This document shows, piece by piece, positions 34,686 through 43,581 of a stretch of DNA of 64,000 nucleotides (positions are counted from its first letter, which is position 1; each line of letters opens with the position of its first letter). Source of the stretch: Synechococcus sp. HJ21-Hayes (GTDB lineage Bacteria; Cyanobacteriota; Cyanobacteriia; PCC-6307; Cyanobiaceae); the NCBI RefSeq assembly GCF_024345835.1, contig NZ_JAGQBW010000013.1, positions 1 through 64,000 of the forward strand, in the 5' to 3' direction. The notes under the pieces were generated by a model. That model ran no database searches. It was not told the origin of the DNA and worked only from the letters and a program-made list of their open reading frames with translations. Position numbers and translations under genes: made by a program.

Positions 34686-35447
34686 TCAGCGACCCACGCT
34701 GCGGTAAGGCACCTTGGCCATGTAATCGATGGTGGCATTGCCGCCAACTCCGCCACGGCTGCGCATGGCGGGCAGGCTGCGCACCCAGGGGAGGTAGTCC
34801 TGGGGGAAACCGCCGCGGCGCTGCATGGAGCGCTCGGGGATTGTGCGGGCCGTTCCGGTGTACACGATCTGGGGGAAGCCCAGAATTCCCCGGTAGTAGG
34901 CGTCGTAGCGGGGGCTGGTGATGTTGAACGGGGTCTCACCCAGGTCACGGCTGCCCACCACCCGATTGCGGTGGTAAGGAACTGTGTCGTACCCGAAGGC
35001 ATCGAGATACTCCTGGGAATCCAGGATGTCGTCCACCATGCCCTTGACCCCGCGGGTCATCAGCACGGCAGACCAGGCGATCTCTTCAGCCTTGCCGTGG
35101 GTTGGGCGGCCCAGCAGTTTCTCCACCAGGTGGCGGGCCACCTTGTAGTTGCTGTTCAGCGTGTAGAAGCTGCGGTTGAAGGTGTCCGACAGGCAGAGGG
35201 AGCGGATGAAGTCGCGCACCGTGATCTGGCCGTTGCGCACCTGGCTTTCCAGGGTGCGGTCGCGATCCACCTTGAAGGCGTGGAAGAAGATCTGGCGGTA
35301 GGCCGCCTCAATCACGAAGTTCTGGTCTTCGCGGTCCATGGCCTTGTCCATGGCCACAGCTTTGGGATCCTCATCCGAACCCACCCGCAGGGCGTCCACA
35401 CGGGAGTTCTGCGTGATTGGCGCGTACTTCAGGAGAGGAAGGGCCAC
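34686..35447 (-). CDS. cpcG: phycobilisome rod-core linker CpcG
   Basis: A 253-residue linker attaching phycocyanin rods to the allophycocyanin core. The N-terminus MALPLLKYAPITQNSRV is the CpcG hallmark, and the linker domain (about 20-185) carries NFVIEAAYRQIFFHAF, GQITVRDFIRSLCLSD and a YTLNSNYKVARHLVEKLLGR stretch. The tail after 200 contains the SMQRRGG region. The start is GTG at 35447. It has its own terminator and is probably transcribed alone. Confidence 0.95.
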   Translation of the reverse strand: MALPLLKYAPITQNSRVDALRVGSDEDPKAVAMDKAMDREDQNFVIEAAYRQIFFHAFKVDRDRTLESQVRNGQITVRDFIRSLCLSDTFNRSFYTLNSNYKVARHLVEKLLGRPTHGKAEEIAWSAVLMTRGVKGMVDDILDSQEYLDAFGYDTVPYHRNRVVGSRDLGETPFNITSPRYDAYYRGILGFPQIVYTGTARTIPERSMQRRGGFPQDYLPWVRSLPAMRSRGGVGGNATIDYMAKVPYRSVGR

Positions 35448-35552
35448 TCGAACTTCGGCATCCGTCGTGGCTGATCGTAGAAGTGAAGCCAGGCCTGGGC
35501 TGATCGCCCTGAGTGAGGGCTCACAGTCCGTAACGTTCCCTACCGGCTCCAG

Positions 35553-36167
35553 TCACCAGCCCAGCAGGGAGAGGGGCTGCCCTGGTGCGTGGCTGTTGTG
35601 TTGACGTTTCCCGTCGCCCTCCGTGGCGGTGCTGTTGTCATCGCAGCGGGTCTCGATGCAGAAGGAGGCGGTGTTGGACAGGCCCTCCACCGTGCTGCTG
35701 CGCAGGCGCACGTTGGGGCCGGCGAAGGAGAACCGTTCCCAGGAGCTCATCGTCTCGTAGTCGGTGGTGAGCAGCAGGCCGTCGTGGTCATCCATGCGGA
35801 AGTGCCCCGCCACCGGAGCGGTTTCGGCATAGCCGCGGTCGCGTAGCAGCAGCCCCTCGCGGCCCCGCTCATCGGTGGGGATGAGGCCAAACACGCTCTC
35901 GCCCTCGTGGGCTTCACCGGCCTTGTCCCAGGCCATCGAGCCGCTCCAGCGCACGCGGCAGCCGCCCACCAGGCCCTGGGGATCCTGCTGGTGCAGGGCG
36001 GCGATGGCCTGGAGGCGCTCGTCGCTCAGCCCCAGCTCTTCCACCACGATCAGCGAGCCGCCGGCCTCGGCGCGGCGGTGCAGCAGGTGGTGGCTGCTGC
36101 GCTGGGAGCGCCAGCGGCCGCAGCTCAGCCGGAAAAAGCTGATGGCGTCGGCGATGGGGAGGCTCAC
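35553..36167 (-). CDS. CpcS/CpeS/CpcU-family bilin lyase
   Basis: A 204-residue lipocalin-like chromophore lyase. The start region ISFFRLSCGRWRSQRSSHHLL and the later FAGPNVRLRSSTVEGLSNTASFCIETR are family signatures. Such proteins attach phycobilins to Cys residues of phycobiliprotein subunits, fitting its position 105 bases upstream of cpcG. Whether it serves phycocyanin or phycoerythrin cannot be told. The GTG start at 36167 is inferred from the family N-terminus; the frame stays open far upstream through the EamA gene, but that part is a shadow. It is divergent from eamA with 21 bases between starts. Confidence 0.85.
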   Translation of the reverse strand: MSLPIADAISFFRLSCGRWRSQRSSHHLLHRRAEAGGSLIVVEELGLSDERLQAIAALHQQDPQGLVGGCRVRWSGSMAWDKAGEAHEGESVFGLIPTDERGREGLLLRDRGYAETAPVAGHFRMDDHDGLLLTTDYETMSSWERFSFAGPNVRLRSSTVEGLSNTASFCIETRCDDNSTATEGDGKRQHNSHAPGQPLSLLGW

Positions 36168-36188
36168 GGACCCGCGGCAGTTGCAGCG

Positions 36189-37118
36189 ATGATCGCAAGT
36201 CAACGCCGTTTCCGGAGCACCGTGCTGCCTGGAGCCCTGGCGGCCCTGGCCGCGGCCCTCTGCTGGACCCTCTCCAGCAGTGTCTGGCGCCGACTGCCCA
36301 CCTCCCTCTCCGCCGGCCAGCTGAACCTGCTGAAGAACTGGTTGGCGTTGGCTCTTCAGGCCCCGTTGCTGCTGCTCTTGCCCTGGACGGCTGGGTCCGG
36401 AACGGGCACCACCCTGGGGCTGCTCATCCTTAGCGGTGTGCTCGGCATCGCCCTGGGGGACAGCCTCTATTTCGCTGCTCTGCGTCGTCTGGGAACCCGC
36501 CGCACCCTCACCCTTGATGCCGGCGGTCCGGCGGTGACCGCCGTGGCTGGTGCCCTGTGGCTGGCCGAGTGGCCCACCCCCTCCCAGTGGCTTGGGGTGG
36601 GCCTGATCACGGCGGCGGTGCTGTTGGTGGCCAGCCAGAAGCCCTCCTTGCAGGCCCCTCTGGCCGCCGGGGTTGGTCAGCAGGGCCTGGGGGTGGCCTT
36701 GGCCCTGGGAGCACTGTGCTGCGGCAGTGGCGGAGCCCTGTTGGCTCGCGCGGCGCTGCGGAGCGACGGTCTCGACCCTCTTCAGTCCGCCAGCGTGAGG
36801 CTGGCGGCGGCGGCCGTGGTGCTGCTGCCTCTGGTACGGGGCATGCCCTGGGGCGCTCAGCGGCCTCGTCCGGCCCAACGGCGTTGGCCCCTGTGGTTGT
36901 TGGCCACCTTGCTGGGCACCAGTGCTGGCATTGCCCTGCAGCAGATGGCCCTGCAGCGGCTCCCAGGGGCGTTGGCGGTGGCCCTCCTGGCCACGGCGCC
37001 GGTGATGGCGCTGCCGTTGGCAGGGTTGGAGGGAGATCGGCCCGGTTGGGTCGGCGTGTTCGCCGCCCTGCTGGCCCTCGCTGGCGTCAGTTGTGTGGTG
37101 GGAGTGCTGGCTCGTTGA
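36189..37118 (+). CDS. EamA/DMT-family transporter
   Basis: A 309-residue inner-membrane protein with ten predicted helices in two EamA repeats (about 14-145 and 165-305). Typical features are the GALAALAAALCWTLSSSVWR opening and LLGTSAGIALQQMALQRLP in the second repeat. Members of the drug/metabolite transporter superfamily move small metabolites such as amino acids; the substrate is unknown. ATG at 36189. The 3' end overlaps the gene at 37087 convergently by 32 bases. Confidence 0.88.
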   Translation: MIASQRRFRSTVLPGALAALAAALCWTLSSSVWRRLPTSLSAGQLNLLKNWLALALQAPLLLLLPWTAGSGTGTTLGLLILSGVLGIALGDSLYFAALRRLGTRRTLTLDAGGPAVTAVAGALWLAEWPTPSQWLGVGLITAAVLLVASQKPSLQAPLAAGVGQQGLGVALALGALCCGSGGALLARAALRSDGLDPLQSASVRLAAAAVVLLPLVRGMPWGAQRPRPAQRRWPLWLLATLLGTSAGIALQQMALQRLPGALAVALLATAPVMALPLAGLEGDRPGWVGVFAALLALAGVSCVVGVLAR

Positions 37119-37461
37119 GTGCGGCGATGCGGGCGTCGGCCTGGGCCCGTCCCCAACGCACCAGATCGGCCATATCCAAAGCCAGGGGGGGCTTGCGCAG
37201 ACCTGCGCCGATCGCTTCCAGCTGCACAGCCGCCTTGGCGAGCTGCTCCACCAGCACCGGAATGAAGCTGGGATCACCGGCCAGGTTGGGCTGCTGCACA
37301 GCCCAGGCCTGCAGGCATTGCTGGTTCGGGAGAGGAGCTTCGGGGCTGGTGGCCGCCAGCTGCAGGCAGCGCAGGCTATGGGCCAGAAGCCGTAGGTGAT
37401 GGCGTTCGAGGGCGGGCAGCAGGCTGCTCTCCAGCTCCTGCAGATCGGTCTCGCTCAGCAC
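37087..37461 (-). CDS. hypothetical helical protein downstream of sufR
   Basis: A 124-residue, all-helical, Leu/Ala-rich protein with two Cys (CLQLAATSPEAPLPNQQC) and a final helix DLVRWGRAQADARIAALNEP. No family recognised. The ATG at 37461 overlaps the end of sufR by 7 bases, so it is likely co-translated with sufR and may take part in iron-sulfur or redox control; that is inference from position only. Confidence 0.6.
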   Translation of the reverse strand: MLSETDLQELESSLLPALERHHLRLLAHSLRCLQLAATSPEAPLPNQQCLQAWAVQQPNLAGDPSFIPVLVEQLAKAAVQLEAIGAGLRKPPLALDMADLVRWGRAQADARIAALNEPALPPHN

Positions 37462-38090
37462 GGGATCAGGCGGAAGCCACAGGAGTGCCCCCCCTCAAGC
37501 AGCCAGTGCACCCGTTCCACCTGGCAGTCGGGGAAGGTGTGCCGAATCAGCTGGAGTTCCTGGTCGCAGACGCAGGGGAATTGCTCGGCGATCTTCATGA
37601 CCGAGCAGTGGTATTCGCTGATGATCCAGCCTGGGCTGTCCGGGTCTGGGCGACATTCGGCCACGTAGCCTTCGCGGCGGCGCAGTTCCACGAGCTGCTC
37701 GAGGCGCTGTTGCAGACCCCCCTGGCCGATCTGGCGGCGGTAGTCGGTGGCTTTATCGGCAGCTTGTTGCCGGAGAAGCTGGTCCACCATCTCCGAGGGA
37801 AGGCTGCTGGCCATGGAGGTGAGCAGCCCCAAGGCGAAGTGCTCGCTGCCGTCTGGGAATTGGGATCGCCCCTTGCTGGTGAGATGCCAGCGATTACTTG
37901 GCCTGCCAGGCCCCTCGGCTGCAGGGCAGGCCTCCACTAGGCCGTCGTCTTGCAGGGAGCGCAGATGGCGACGCATCACCTGCACAGACACCTCCAGCTG
38001 ATCAGCCAACTGACCCGCCGTGACTTCGCCTTGGCGGAGCATCAGGGTGAGCGCGGCTTCGCGGGTGGGTGCCTGGATGGAGGCGCTCAT
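37455..38090 (-). CDS. sufR: iron-sulfur cluster biogenesis repressor SufR
   Basis: A 211-residue winged-helix repressor of the suf operon. The N-terminal HTH is at about 10-50 (GEVTAGQLADQLEVSVQVMRRHLRSL), with a wing at PGRPSNRWHL. The C-terminal half holds six Cys (C162, 173, 175, 189, 204, 211) in the context EYHCSVMKIAEQFPCVC, from which the ligands of a 4Fe-4S cluster are drawn. Holo-SufR represses sufBCDS; loss of the cluster derepresses. It is divergent from ftrC-sufBCDS, with an inverted repeat between. ATG at 38090. Confidence 0.93.
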   Translation of the reverse strand: MSASIQAPTREAALTLMLRQGEVTAGQLADQLEVSVQVMRRHLRSLQDDGLVEACPAAEGPGRPSNRWHLTSKGRSQFPDGSEHFALGLLTSMASSLPSEMVDQLLRQQAADKATDYRRQIGQGGLQQRLEQLVELRRREGYVAECRPDPDSPGWIISEYHCSVMKIAEQFPCVCDQELQLIRHTFPDCQVERVHWLLEGGHSCGFRLIPC

Positions 38091-38252
38091 GGCGACGTCC
38101 GTACCCCCACACCATGCCATGGCAAAACAGCCACTGGGGTTCAGCTGGGCGTCGCGTGGGGATTCAGGTACGACGGGCGGCCTGGGCCAGTCACGCGCCA
38201 CAATGGGTCCTCAACACCCCAGGCCCGCTGCCGGGTGCCCTATGGTCGACTT

Positions 38253-38272
38253 ACGAAACCTTGGGGTTTCGT
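38253..38272. promoter_or_regulatory. probable SufR operator
   Basis: Perfect dyad ACGAAACC-TTGG-GGTTTCGT with 8-base arms, midway in the sufR/ftrC intergenic region. It is flanked by direct copies of ATGGTCGA at 38242-38249 and 38275-38282. Position and symmetry fit autoregulated repression of both sides by SufR. Confidence 0.6.
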
Positions 38273-38347
38273 TAATGGTCGATTCGCTCAGGTGCTGCCT
38301 CCTGGCCGAGGTGCCCCTGCCGTTCCCTTCACCTCGTACCTGCGCTC

Positions 38348-38701
38348 ATGTCTGACGCCTCCAGCCCTTCAGCCAGCGACAGCCTTGAGGTGATCCGCAA
38401 GTTCGCTGAGACCTACGCCCAGCGGACTGGTACTTATTTCTGCAGCGATCCCGGGGTCACGGCTGTGGTGCTCGAGGGCTTGGCTCGCCACAAGGATGAG
38501 TTGGGTGGGGCCCTGTGTCCCTGCCGCCATTACGAGGACAAGGAAGCTGAGGTGTCCCAGGCCTTCTGGAACTGCCCCTGTGTGCCCATGCGTGAGCGCA
38601 AGGAGTGCCATTGCATGCTCTTCCTCACCGAGGAGAACCCTTTCCGCGGTGAGAAGCAGACCATCACGCTTGAAGAAGTTAAAGCCCTTACTGCCGGCTG
38701 A
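38348..38701 (+). CDS. ftrC: ferredoxin-thioredoxin reductase catalytic subunit
   Basis: A 117-residue beta subunit of FTR, which passes electrons from photosynthetic ferredoxin to thioredoxin. The seven Cys pattern is complete: C57-P-C59 ([10 protein letters not shown]), C76-P-C78, and C87-H-C89, giving the 4Fe-4S cluster and the redox disulfide; C32 is extra. The gene stands 11 bases before sufB in the same direction, so a 4Fe-4S enzyme of light signalling shares the suf promoter region. Confidence 0.95.
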   Translation: MSDASSPSASDSLEVIRKFAETYAQRTGTYFCSDPGVTAVVLEGLARHKDELGGALCPCRHYEDKEAEVSQAFWNCPCVPMRERKECHCMLFLTEENPFRGEKQTITLEEVKALTAG

Positions 38702-38712
38702 CGGCGAATCCG

Positions 38713-40155
38713 ATGAGCACTGCACAGGCCGTTGGTGATCTGGTGAGTCAGCCGTACAAATACGGCTTTGTCACCGATATTGAAACCGAAAAGATCGCCA
38801 AGGGCCTCAGTGAGGACGTGGTGCGTCTGATCTCCAGTAAAAAGCAGGAGCCGCCGTTCCTGCTGGAGTTCCGTCTCCGTGCCTATCGGCAGTGGCTGCA
38901 GATGCAGGAACCCGACTGGGCGACCCTGGGCTATCCGCCCATTGACTATCAGGACATCATTTACTACGCGGCTCCCAAGCAGCAGGACAAGAAAACCAGC
39001 CTCGACGAGGTGGATCCCAAGTTGCTGGAGACCTTCGACAAGCTTGGTATTCCTCTCAGTGAGCAGAAGCGCCTGTCCAATGTTGCCGTGGATGCTGTTT
39101 TTGACAGCGTTTCGATTGCGACCACCTATAAAGAGAAACTGGCTGAACATGGCGTCATTTTCTGCTCCATCAGCGAAGCGGTGAAGGAGTACCCTCCGCT
39201 GATTGAGCGTTATCTCGGCACTGTTGTGCCGATTACCGATAACTACTTTGCGGCGCTGAACTCGGCGGTGTTCAGCGATGGGTCCTTTGTGTTCATCCCC
39301 AAGGGCGTGGATTGCCCCATGGAGCTGTCCACCTACTTCCGCATCAACTCTGGCGATACCGGCCAGTTTGAGCGCACCCTGATCGTGGCTGAAGAAGGGG
39401 CGTCTGTGAGCTATTTGGAGGGGTGTACAGCTCCGATGTTCGATACCAACCAGTTGCATGCGGCGGTGGTTGAGTTGGTGGCCCTCGATGATGCATCGAT
39501 CAAGTACTCAACCGTCCAAAACTGGTATGCCGGAGATGAGAACGGCGTGGGTGGTATCTACAACTTTGTGACCAAGCGCGGTCAGTGTCGCGGTGACCGC
39601 AGCAAGATCAGCTGGACCCAGGTGGAAACTGGCTCCGCTATCACTTGGAAATATCCCAGCTGTGTGCTGCAAGGTGCCGAATCAGTGGGTGAGTTCTATT
39701 CCGTGGCCCTCACTAATCATCGGCAGCAGGCAGATACAGGTACCAAGATGATTCATGTGGGGCCGCGCACCCGCTCCACGATTGTGAGCAAGGGTATCAG
39801 TGCCGGTCGTTCTGCTAATAGTTATCGCGGCCTGGTTCAGATGGGGCCGAAGGCGGTGGGCGCCAAGAACTACAGCCAGTGCGATTCGATGTTGATCGGT
39901 GATCAGGCCGCCGCCAACACCTATCCCTACATTCGTTCCCAGCAACCCCAAGCGGCTGTCGAGCATGAGGCGAGCACCTGCCGCATCTCTGAGGATCAGT
40001 TGTTCTATCTCCAGAGCCGTGGCATTGGCTTTGAGGAGGCTGTGTCGATGATGGTGAGTGGCTTCTGCCGCGACGTTTTCAATCAGCTCCCCATGGAGTT
40101 TGCTGCTGAAGCCGATAAGCTTCTGGCCCTGAAGTTGGAAGGCTCTGTGGGTTAG
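38713..40155 (+). CDS. sufB: Fe-S cluster assembly protein SufB
   Basis: A 480-residue scaffold subunit of the SufBC2D complex. The conserved core includes [30 protein letters not shown], and the C-terminal [23 protein letters not shown]. It receives sulfur from SufS and builds Fe-S clusters with SufD. Base composition is lower in G+C than the flanks (32 of 60 in 39061-39120), which in so conserved a gene more likely reflects high expression than transfer. ATG at 38713. Confidence 0.96.
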   Translation: MSTAQAVGDLVSQPYKYGFVTDIETEKIAKGLSEDVVRLISSKKQEPPFLLEFRLRAYRQWLQMQEPDWATLGYPPIDYQDIIYYAAPKQQDKKTSLDEVDPKLLETFDKLGIPLSEQKRLSNVAVDAVFDSVSIATTYKEKLAEHGVIFCSISEAVKEYPPLIERYLGTVVPITDNYFAALNSAVFSDGSFVFIPKGVDCPMELSTYFRINSGDTGQFERTLIVAEEGASVSYLEGCTAPMFDTNQLHAAVVELVALDDASIKYSTVQNWYAGDENGVGGIYNFVTKRGQCRGDRSKISWTQVETGSAITWKYPSCVLQGAESVGEFYSVALTNHRQQADTGTKMIHVGPRTRSTIVSKGISAGRSANSYRGLVQMGPKAVGAKNYSQCDSMLIGDQAAANTYPYIRSQQPQAAVEHEASTCRISEDQLFYLQSRGIGFEEAVSMMVSGFCRDVFNQLPMEFAAEADKLLALKLEGSVG

Positions 40156-40223
40156 GTCCCGCACTCTCTTCTCGCTCCTGTTCGGTTCGTCCCCCCGTCT
40201 GCGTTCCCTTTCGTTTCCCACCT

Positions 40224-41027
40224 GTGATTCGCCCTGACGCCCCCGTTTTGCTTGAGATCAAGGATCTCCACGCCCGGGTTGAGGACAAGGCGATCCTCAA
40301 GGGCGTGAACCTCACAGTGCGCGCCGGTGAGATTCATGCCGTGATGGGCCGCAATGGCAGCGGGAAGAGCACCCTCTCCAAAGTGCTCGCCGGCCATCCG
40401 GCGTACACCGTCACCGCTGGTGTGGTGACCTATCGCGGCCAGGATCTACTGGCTCTCGACCCTGAGCTGCGGGCCCGCATCGGCGTGTTTCTCGGGTTTC
40501 AGTACCCAGTGGAGATCCCTGGGGTGAGCAACCTGGAATTCCTGCGTGTGGCCACCAATGCCCGCCGTGCCGAACAGGGGGCCGAAGAGTTGGACACATT
40601 TGCCTTTGAAGATCTCGTTCGCGAGCGCCTCAAGGTGGTGCAGATGGATCCGGCTTTCCTCGATCGCAGCGTGAATGAGGGCTTCAGTGGTGGGGAAAAG
40701 AAGCGTAACGAGATTCTGCAGATGGCTCTCCTCGAGCCTCTCGTGGCGATCCTGGATGAAACGGATTCAGGCCTGGATATCGATGCCCTGCGCATCGTGG
40801 CGGGAGGCGTGAATCAGCTGGCCAACGCGGACAACGCCACGGTGTTGATCACCCACTACCAGCGCTTGCTCGATGCCATCACCCCTGATTACGTGCACGT
40901 GATGGCGGCGGGTCGCATTTTGCGTACAGGTGGCAAAGAGCTCGCCCTTGACCTGGAGGAGCGCGGTTACGACTGGGTGGATCAGGAGCTGGCTGCCCAG
41001 GCTCCCGTTCCCCTGGAGGTGGCCTGA
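40224..41027 (+). CDS. sufC: Fe-S assembly ATPase SufC
   Basis: A 267-residue ABC-type ATPase of the Suf complex. Walker [10 protein letters not shown], the SufC-type signature [14 protein letters not shown] and Walker [17 protein letters not shown] are all present. ATP hydrolysis drives conformational opening of SufB-SufD. The GTG start at 40224 is preceded by a 68-base, pyrimidine-rich spacer without an evident ribosome-binding site. The stop overlaps the sufD start (ATGA). Confidence 0.96.
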   Translation: MIRPDAPVLLEIKDLHARVEDKAILKGVNLTVRAGEIHAVMGRNGSGKSTLSKVLAGHPAYTVTAGVVTYRGQDLLALDPELRARIGVFLGFQYPVEIPGVSNLEFLRVATNARRAEQGAEELDTFAFEDLVRERLKVVQMDPAFLDRSVNEGFSGGEKKRNEILQMALLEPLVAILDETDSGLDIDALRIVAGGVNQLANADNATVLITHYQRLLDAITPDYVHVMAAGRILRTGGKELALDLEERGYDWVDQELAAQAPVPLEVA

Positions 41028-42268
41028 TGGCGGCCAGCCTCACGGCTCCCATGGCGCTGGCCGACTGGACCCGCCAGTGGCTCAATGGTCTGCCCGTTGC
41101 AGACGGGCCGCTGGCTGCCGTGCAACAGCGTGGCCGAGAGGCCCTGGCTGAACTTCCCGTGCCCTCCAGTCGTCAGGAGGACTGGCGCTTCACTGACCTG
41201 GGTCTGCTCGCGGGGCTTGACGCCACCTTGGCCTGCTCTCCGAGTGATGCTGGCCTCCCACCAGCCGCCCCTGGTGTCCTGCGGCTGGTGCTGGATGGCC
41301 GTAGTGATCCCCTGGCGGGTGTCGTACTGCCAGCGGGGCTTGCACCGCTGAGCGATTCCGAACTCGCCCAGGCCTTGGGCCACACCTTGGCCGCTACTGC
41401 CTGCGAGCACCACTGGCCTGTTGAACTCAACCATGCGGCCGCCCAGCAGGTGTTGGCCCTGCGGGTGGCGAGCCGCTCCTGCCTCACCTTGGAGCTGGTG
41501 AGCATGCAGGCGGCGGGCCTGTTGCCCCTGCGGGTGTTGTTGGTGTTGGAGGAGAAGGCCGAGCTTGAGCTCTGTCAGTTCGCCGGCGCCGGTGGTGCAG
41601 GTCTCACCAGCCTGGTGTTGGAGGCCCATCTGGGCCGTGGTGCCCGCTTGACTCACGGCGTGGTGGCCCTGGGACGCAACGATGCCGCCCTGCTGGCCCA
41701 CCTGGCCATCGAGCAGGAGCCGGAGAGTTCCGCCACCCTCGCCACGGTGGCTGCGGGTTGGGGCCTGGCTCGCTTCGAGCCCCGCATCCGCCAGGTGGAT
41801 GGCAGTGCCTCCACCACGCTGAGGGGGCTGCAGGTGGTTGATCATCGACAGGTCGCCGACACCCACAGCCATATCAGCTTTTCCGGCCCGGAAGGGCAGC
41901 TCGATCAGCTGCACAAGGCCGTGGCTGCCGGCCAGGGGCGCAGTGTGTTCAACGGCGCTGTGCGTGTGCCCAGGGAAGCCCAGCGCACCAATGCCGCCCA
42001 GCTCAGCCGCACCCTGCTCCTCTCCGATCGCGCCCGGATCGACACCAAGCCGGAGCTGGAGATCGTGGCTGACGATGTGAAGTGTGCCCACGGGGCCACC
42101 GTGAGTTGCCTGCAGACCGACGAGCTCTTCTATCTGCAGAGCCGCGGCATTGCGGCTGATCAGGCTTCAGCCCTGCTCAAGCGGGCCTTCTGCGAAGAGG
42201 TGCTTCGGGACCTGCCCGGCGCCGCCCGCCAGTGGTGCCGCTTCGAACATCTCCTGGCATCGGTATGA
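41027..42268 (+). CDS. sufD: Fe-S cluster assembly protein SufD
   Basis: A 413-residue paralogue of SufB. The beta-helix core has LRGLQVVDHRQVADTHSHISF, and the C-terminus repeats the SufB motif ([23 protein letters not shown]). SufD supports iron entry and cluster assembly in SufBC2D. It overlaps sufC by one base and sufS by four, consistent with one translational unit. Its composition is G+C-richer than sufB. Confidence 0.95.
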   Translation: MAASLTAPMALADWTRQWLNGLPVADGPLAAVQQRGREALAELPVPSSRQEDWRFTDLGLLAGLDATLACSPSDAGLPPAAPGVLRLVLDGRSDPLAGVVLPAGLAPLSDSELAQALGHTLAATACEHHWPVELNHAAAQQVLALRVASRSCLTLELVSMQAAGLLPLRVLLVLEEKAELELCQFAGAGGAGLTSLVLEAHLGRGARLTHGVVALGRNDAALLAHLAIEQEPESSATLATVAAGWGLARFEPRIRQVDGSASTTLRGLQVVDHRQVADTHSHISFSGPEGQLDQLHKAVAAGQGRSVFNGAVRVPREAQRTNAAQLSRTLLLSDRARIDTKPELEIVADDVKCAHGATVSCLQTDELFYLQSRGIAADQASALLKRAFCEEVLRDLPGAARQWCRFEHLLASV

Positions 42269-43563
42269 CCAGCACCGTGCCCGCCCATGAGCTGCGCCCT
42301 GCCCTCGAGGTGGCGGAAGCCCCGAACCTGGCGGCGCTTACCCGTCCAGACTTTCCTTTGCTGGCCCAGACCGCCTGCCTGGGGCAGCCCCTGATCTACC
42401 TCGATCACGCCGCCACCAGTCAGAAGCCGCGGCAAGTACTCGAGGCGCTCCAGCACTACTACGACCATGACAACGCCAACGTGCACCGCGGAGCTCACCA
42501 GCTGAGTGCTCGGGCCACCGAGGGGTTTGAAGGGGCCCGGGCCAAGACCGCTGCCTTCGTGGGGGCGGCGTCGGCCAACGAGATTGTGTTCACCCGCAAC
42601 GCCAGCGAAGCGATCAATCTGGTGGCCCGCAGTTGGGGTGAGGCGAACCTCCAGGTCGGTGATGAGGTGCTGCTCACCGTGATGGAGCACCACAGCAATC
42701 TGGTGCCCTGGCAGCTGTTGGCGGCCCGCACGGGTTGCGTGTTGCGTCATGCGGGCCTCACGCCCTCCGGTGAGCTCGACCTTGAAGATCTGCGCAGCAA
42801 GCTGAATGAGCGCACCAAGTTGGTGAGCTTGGTGCAGGTGAGCAACACGCTCGGCTGCCTCAACCCGATCCCGGCGATTGCCGCCCTAGCCCACGGGGCT
42901 GGGGCGCTGTTGCTGGTGGATGCCTGCCAGAGCCTGCCCCACCTGCCCATTGATGTGGCCCAGCTGGGTGCTGATTTTCTGGTGGGAAGTTCCCACAAAC
43001 TCTGCGGTCCCACCGGCATGGGCTTCCTGTGGGGCAGGGAAACGCTGCTGGAGGCGATGCCGCCTTTTCTGGGCGGTGGCGAAATGATCCAGGACGTCTA
43101 CCTGGATCACAGCACCTGGGCGGGGTTGCCCCACAAGTTTGAGGCCGGCACCCCGGCCATCGGTGAAGCCATCGGTATGGGGGCGGCCCTGGACTACCTC
43201 GAGACCATTGGTGTGGATCGCATCCATGCCTGGGAGCAGCAGCTCACCCGCCAGCTGTTTCATCGCCTTCAGGCGATCGATGGTCTGCAGATCCTGGGCC
43301 CCACCCCCAAACAGCAACCGGATCGCGGTGCCCTGGCGGCCTTCCACGTGGAGGGTGTGCACGCCAATGACATCGCGGCCCTGCTCGATTCAGCCGGCAT
43401 CTGCATCCGTAGTGGTCACCACTGCACCCAGCCCCTGCACCGCCACTACGGCCTCAGTGCGTCAGCCCGGGCCAGCCTCAGTTTCACCACCACCCCTGAG
43501 GAGATCGATCGGTTTGCCGATGAGCTCCAGAGCAGCATTCAGTTCCTGCGGGAGCACAGCTGA
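42265..43563 (+). CDS. sufS: cysteine desulfurase SufS
   Basis: A 432-residue group II PLP cysteine desulfurase that feeds persulfide sulfur to SufB (through SufE). The PLP Lys is K245 in GSSHKLCGPTG, and the persulfide Cys is C387 in RSGHHCTQP. The DHAATSQKP start motif is at about 47-55. The ATG at 42265 overlaps the sufD stop. It ends the suf operon, 18 bases before the end of the convergent methyltransferase gene; no hairpin terminator is visible between them. Confidence 0.96.
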   Translation: MTSTVPAHELRPALEVAEAPNLAALTRPDFPLLAQTACLGQPLIYLDHAATSQKPRQVLEALQHYYDHDNANVHRGAHQLSARATEGFEGARAKTAAFVGAASANEIVFTRNASEAINLVARSWGEANLQVGDEVLLTVMEHHSNLVPWQLLAARTGCVLRHAGLTPSGELDLEDLRSKLNERTKLVSLVQVSNTLGCLNPIPAIAALAHGAGALLLVDACQSLPHLPIDVAQLGADFLVGSSHKLCGPTGMGFLWGRETLLEAMPPFLGGGEMIQDVYLDHSTWAGLPHKFEAGTPAIGEAIGMGAALDYLETIGVDRIHAWEQQLTRQLFHRLQAIDGLQILGPTPKQQPDRGALAAFHVEGVHANDIAALLDSAGICIRSGHHCTQPLHRHYGLSASARASLSFTTTPEEIDRFADELQSSIQFLREHS

Positions 43564-43581
43564 GGGGCGGCAGCCATTCCC

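Noticed and set aside
36168-37277. Long upstream extension of the bilin-lyase frame
   Set aside because: It lies antisense to the EamA gene and gives Gln/Gly/His-rich sequence; the family N-terminus begins at 36167.
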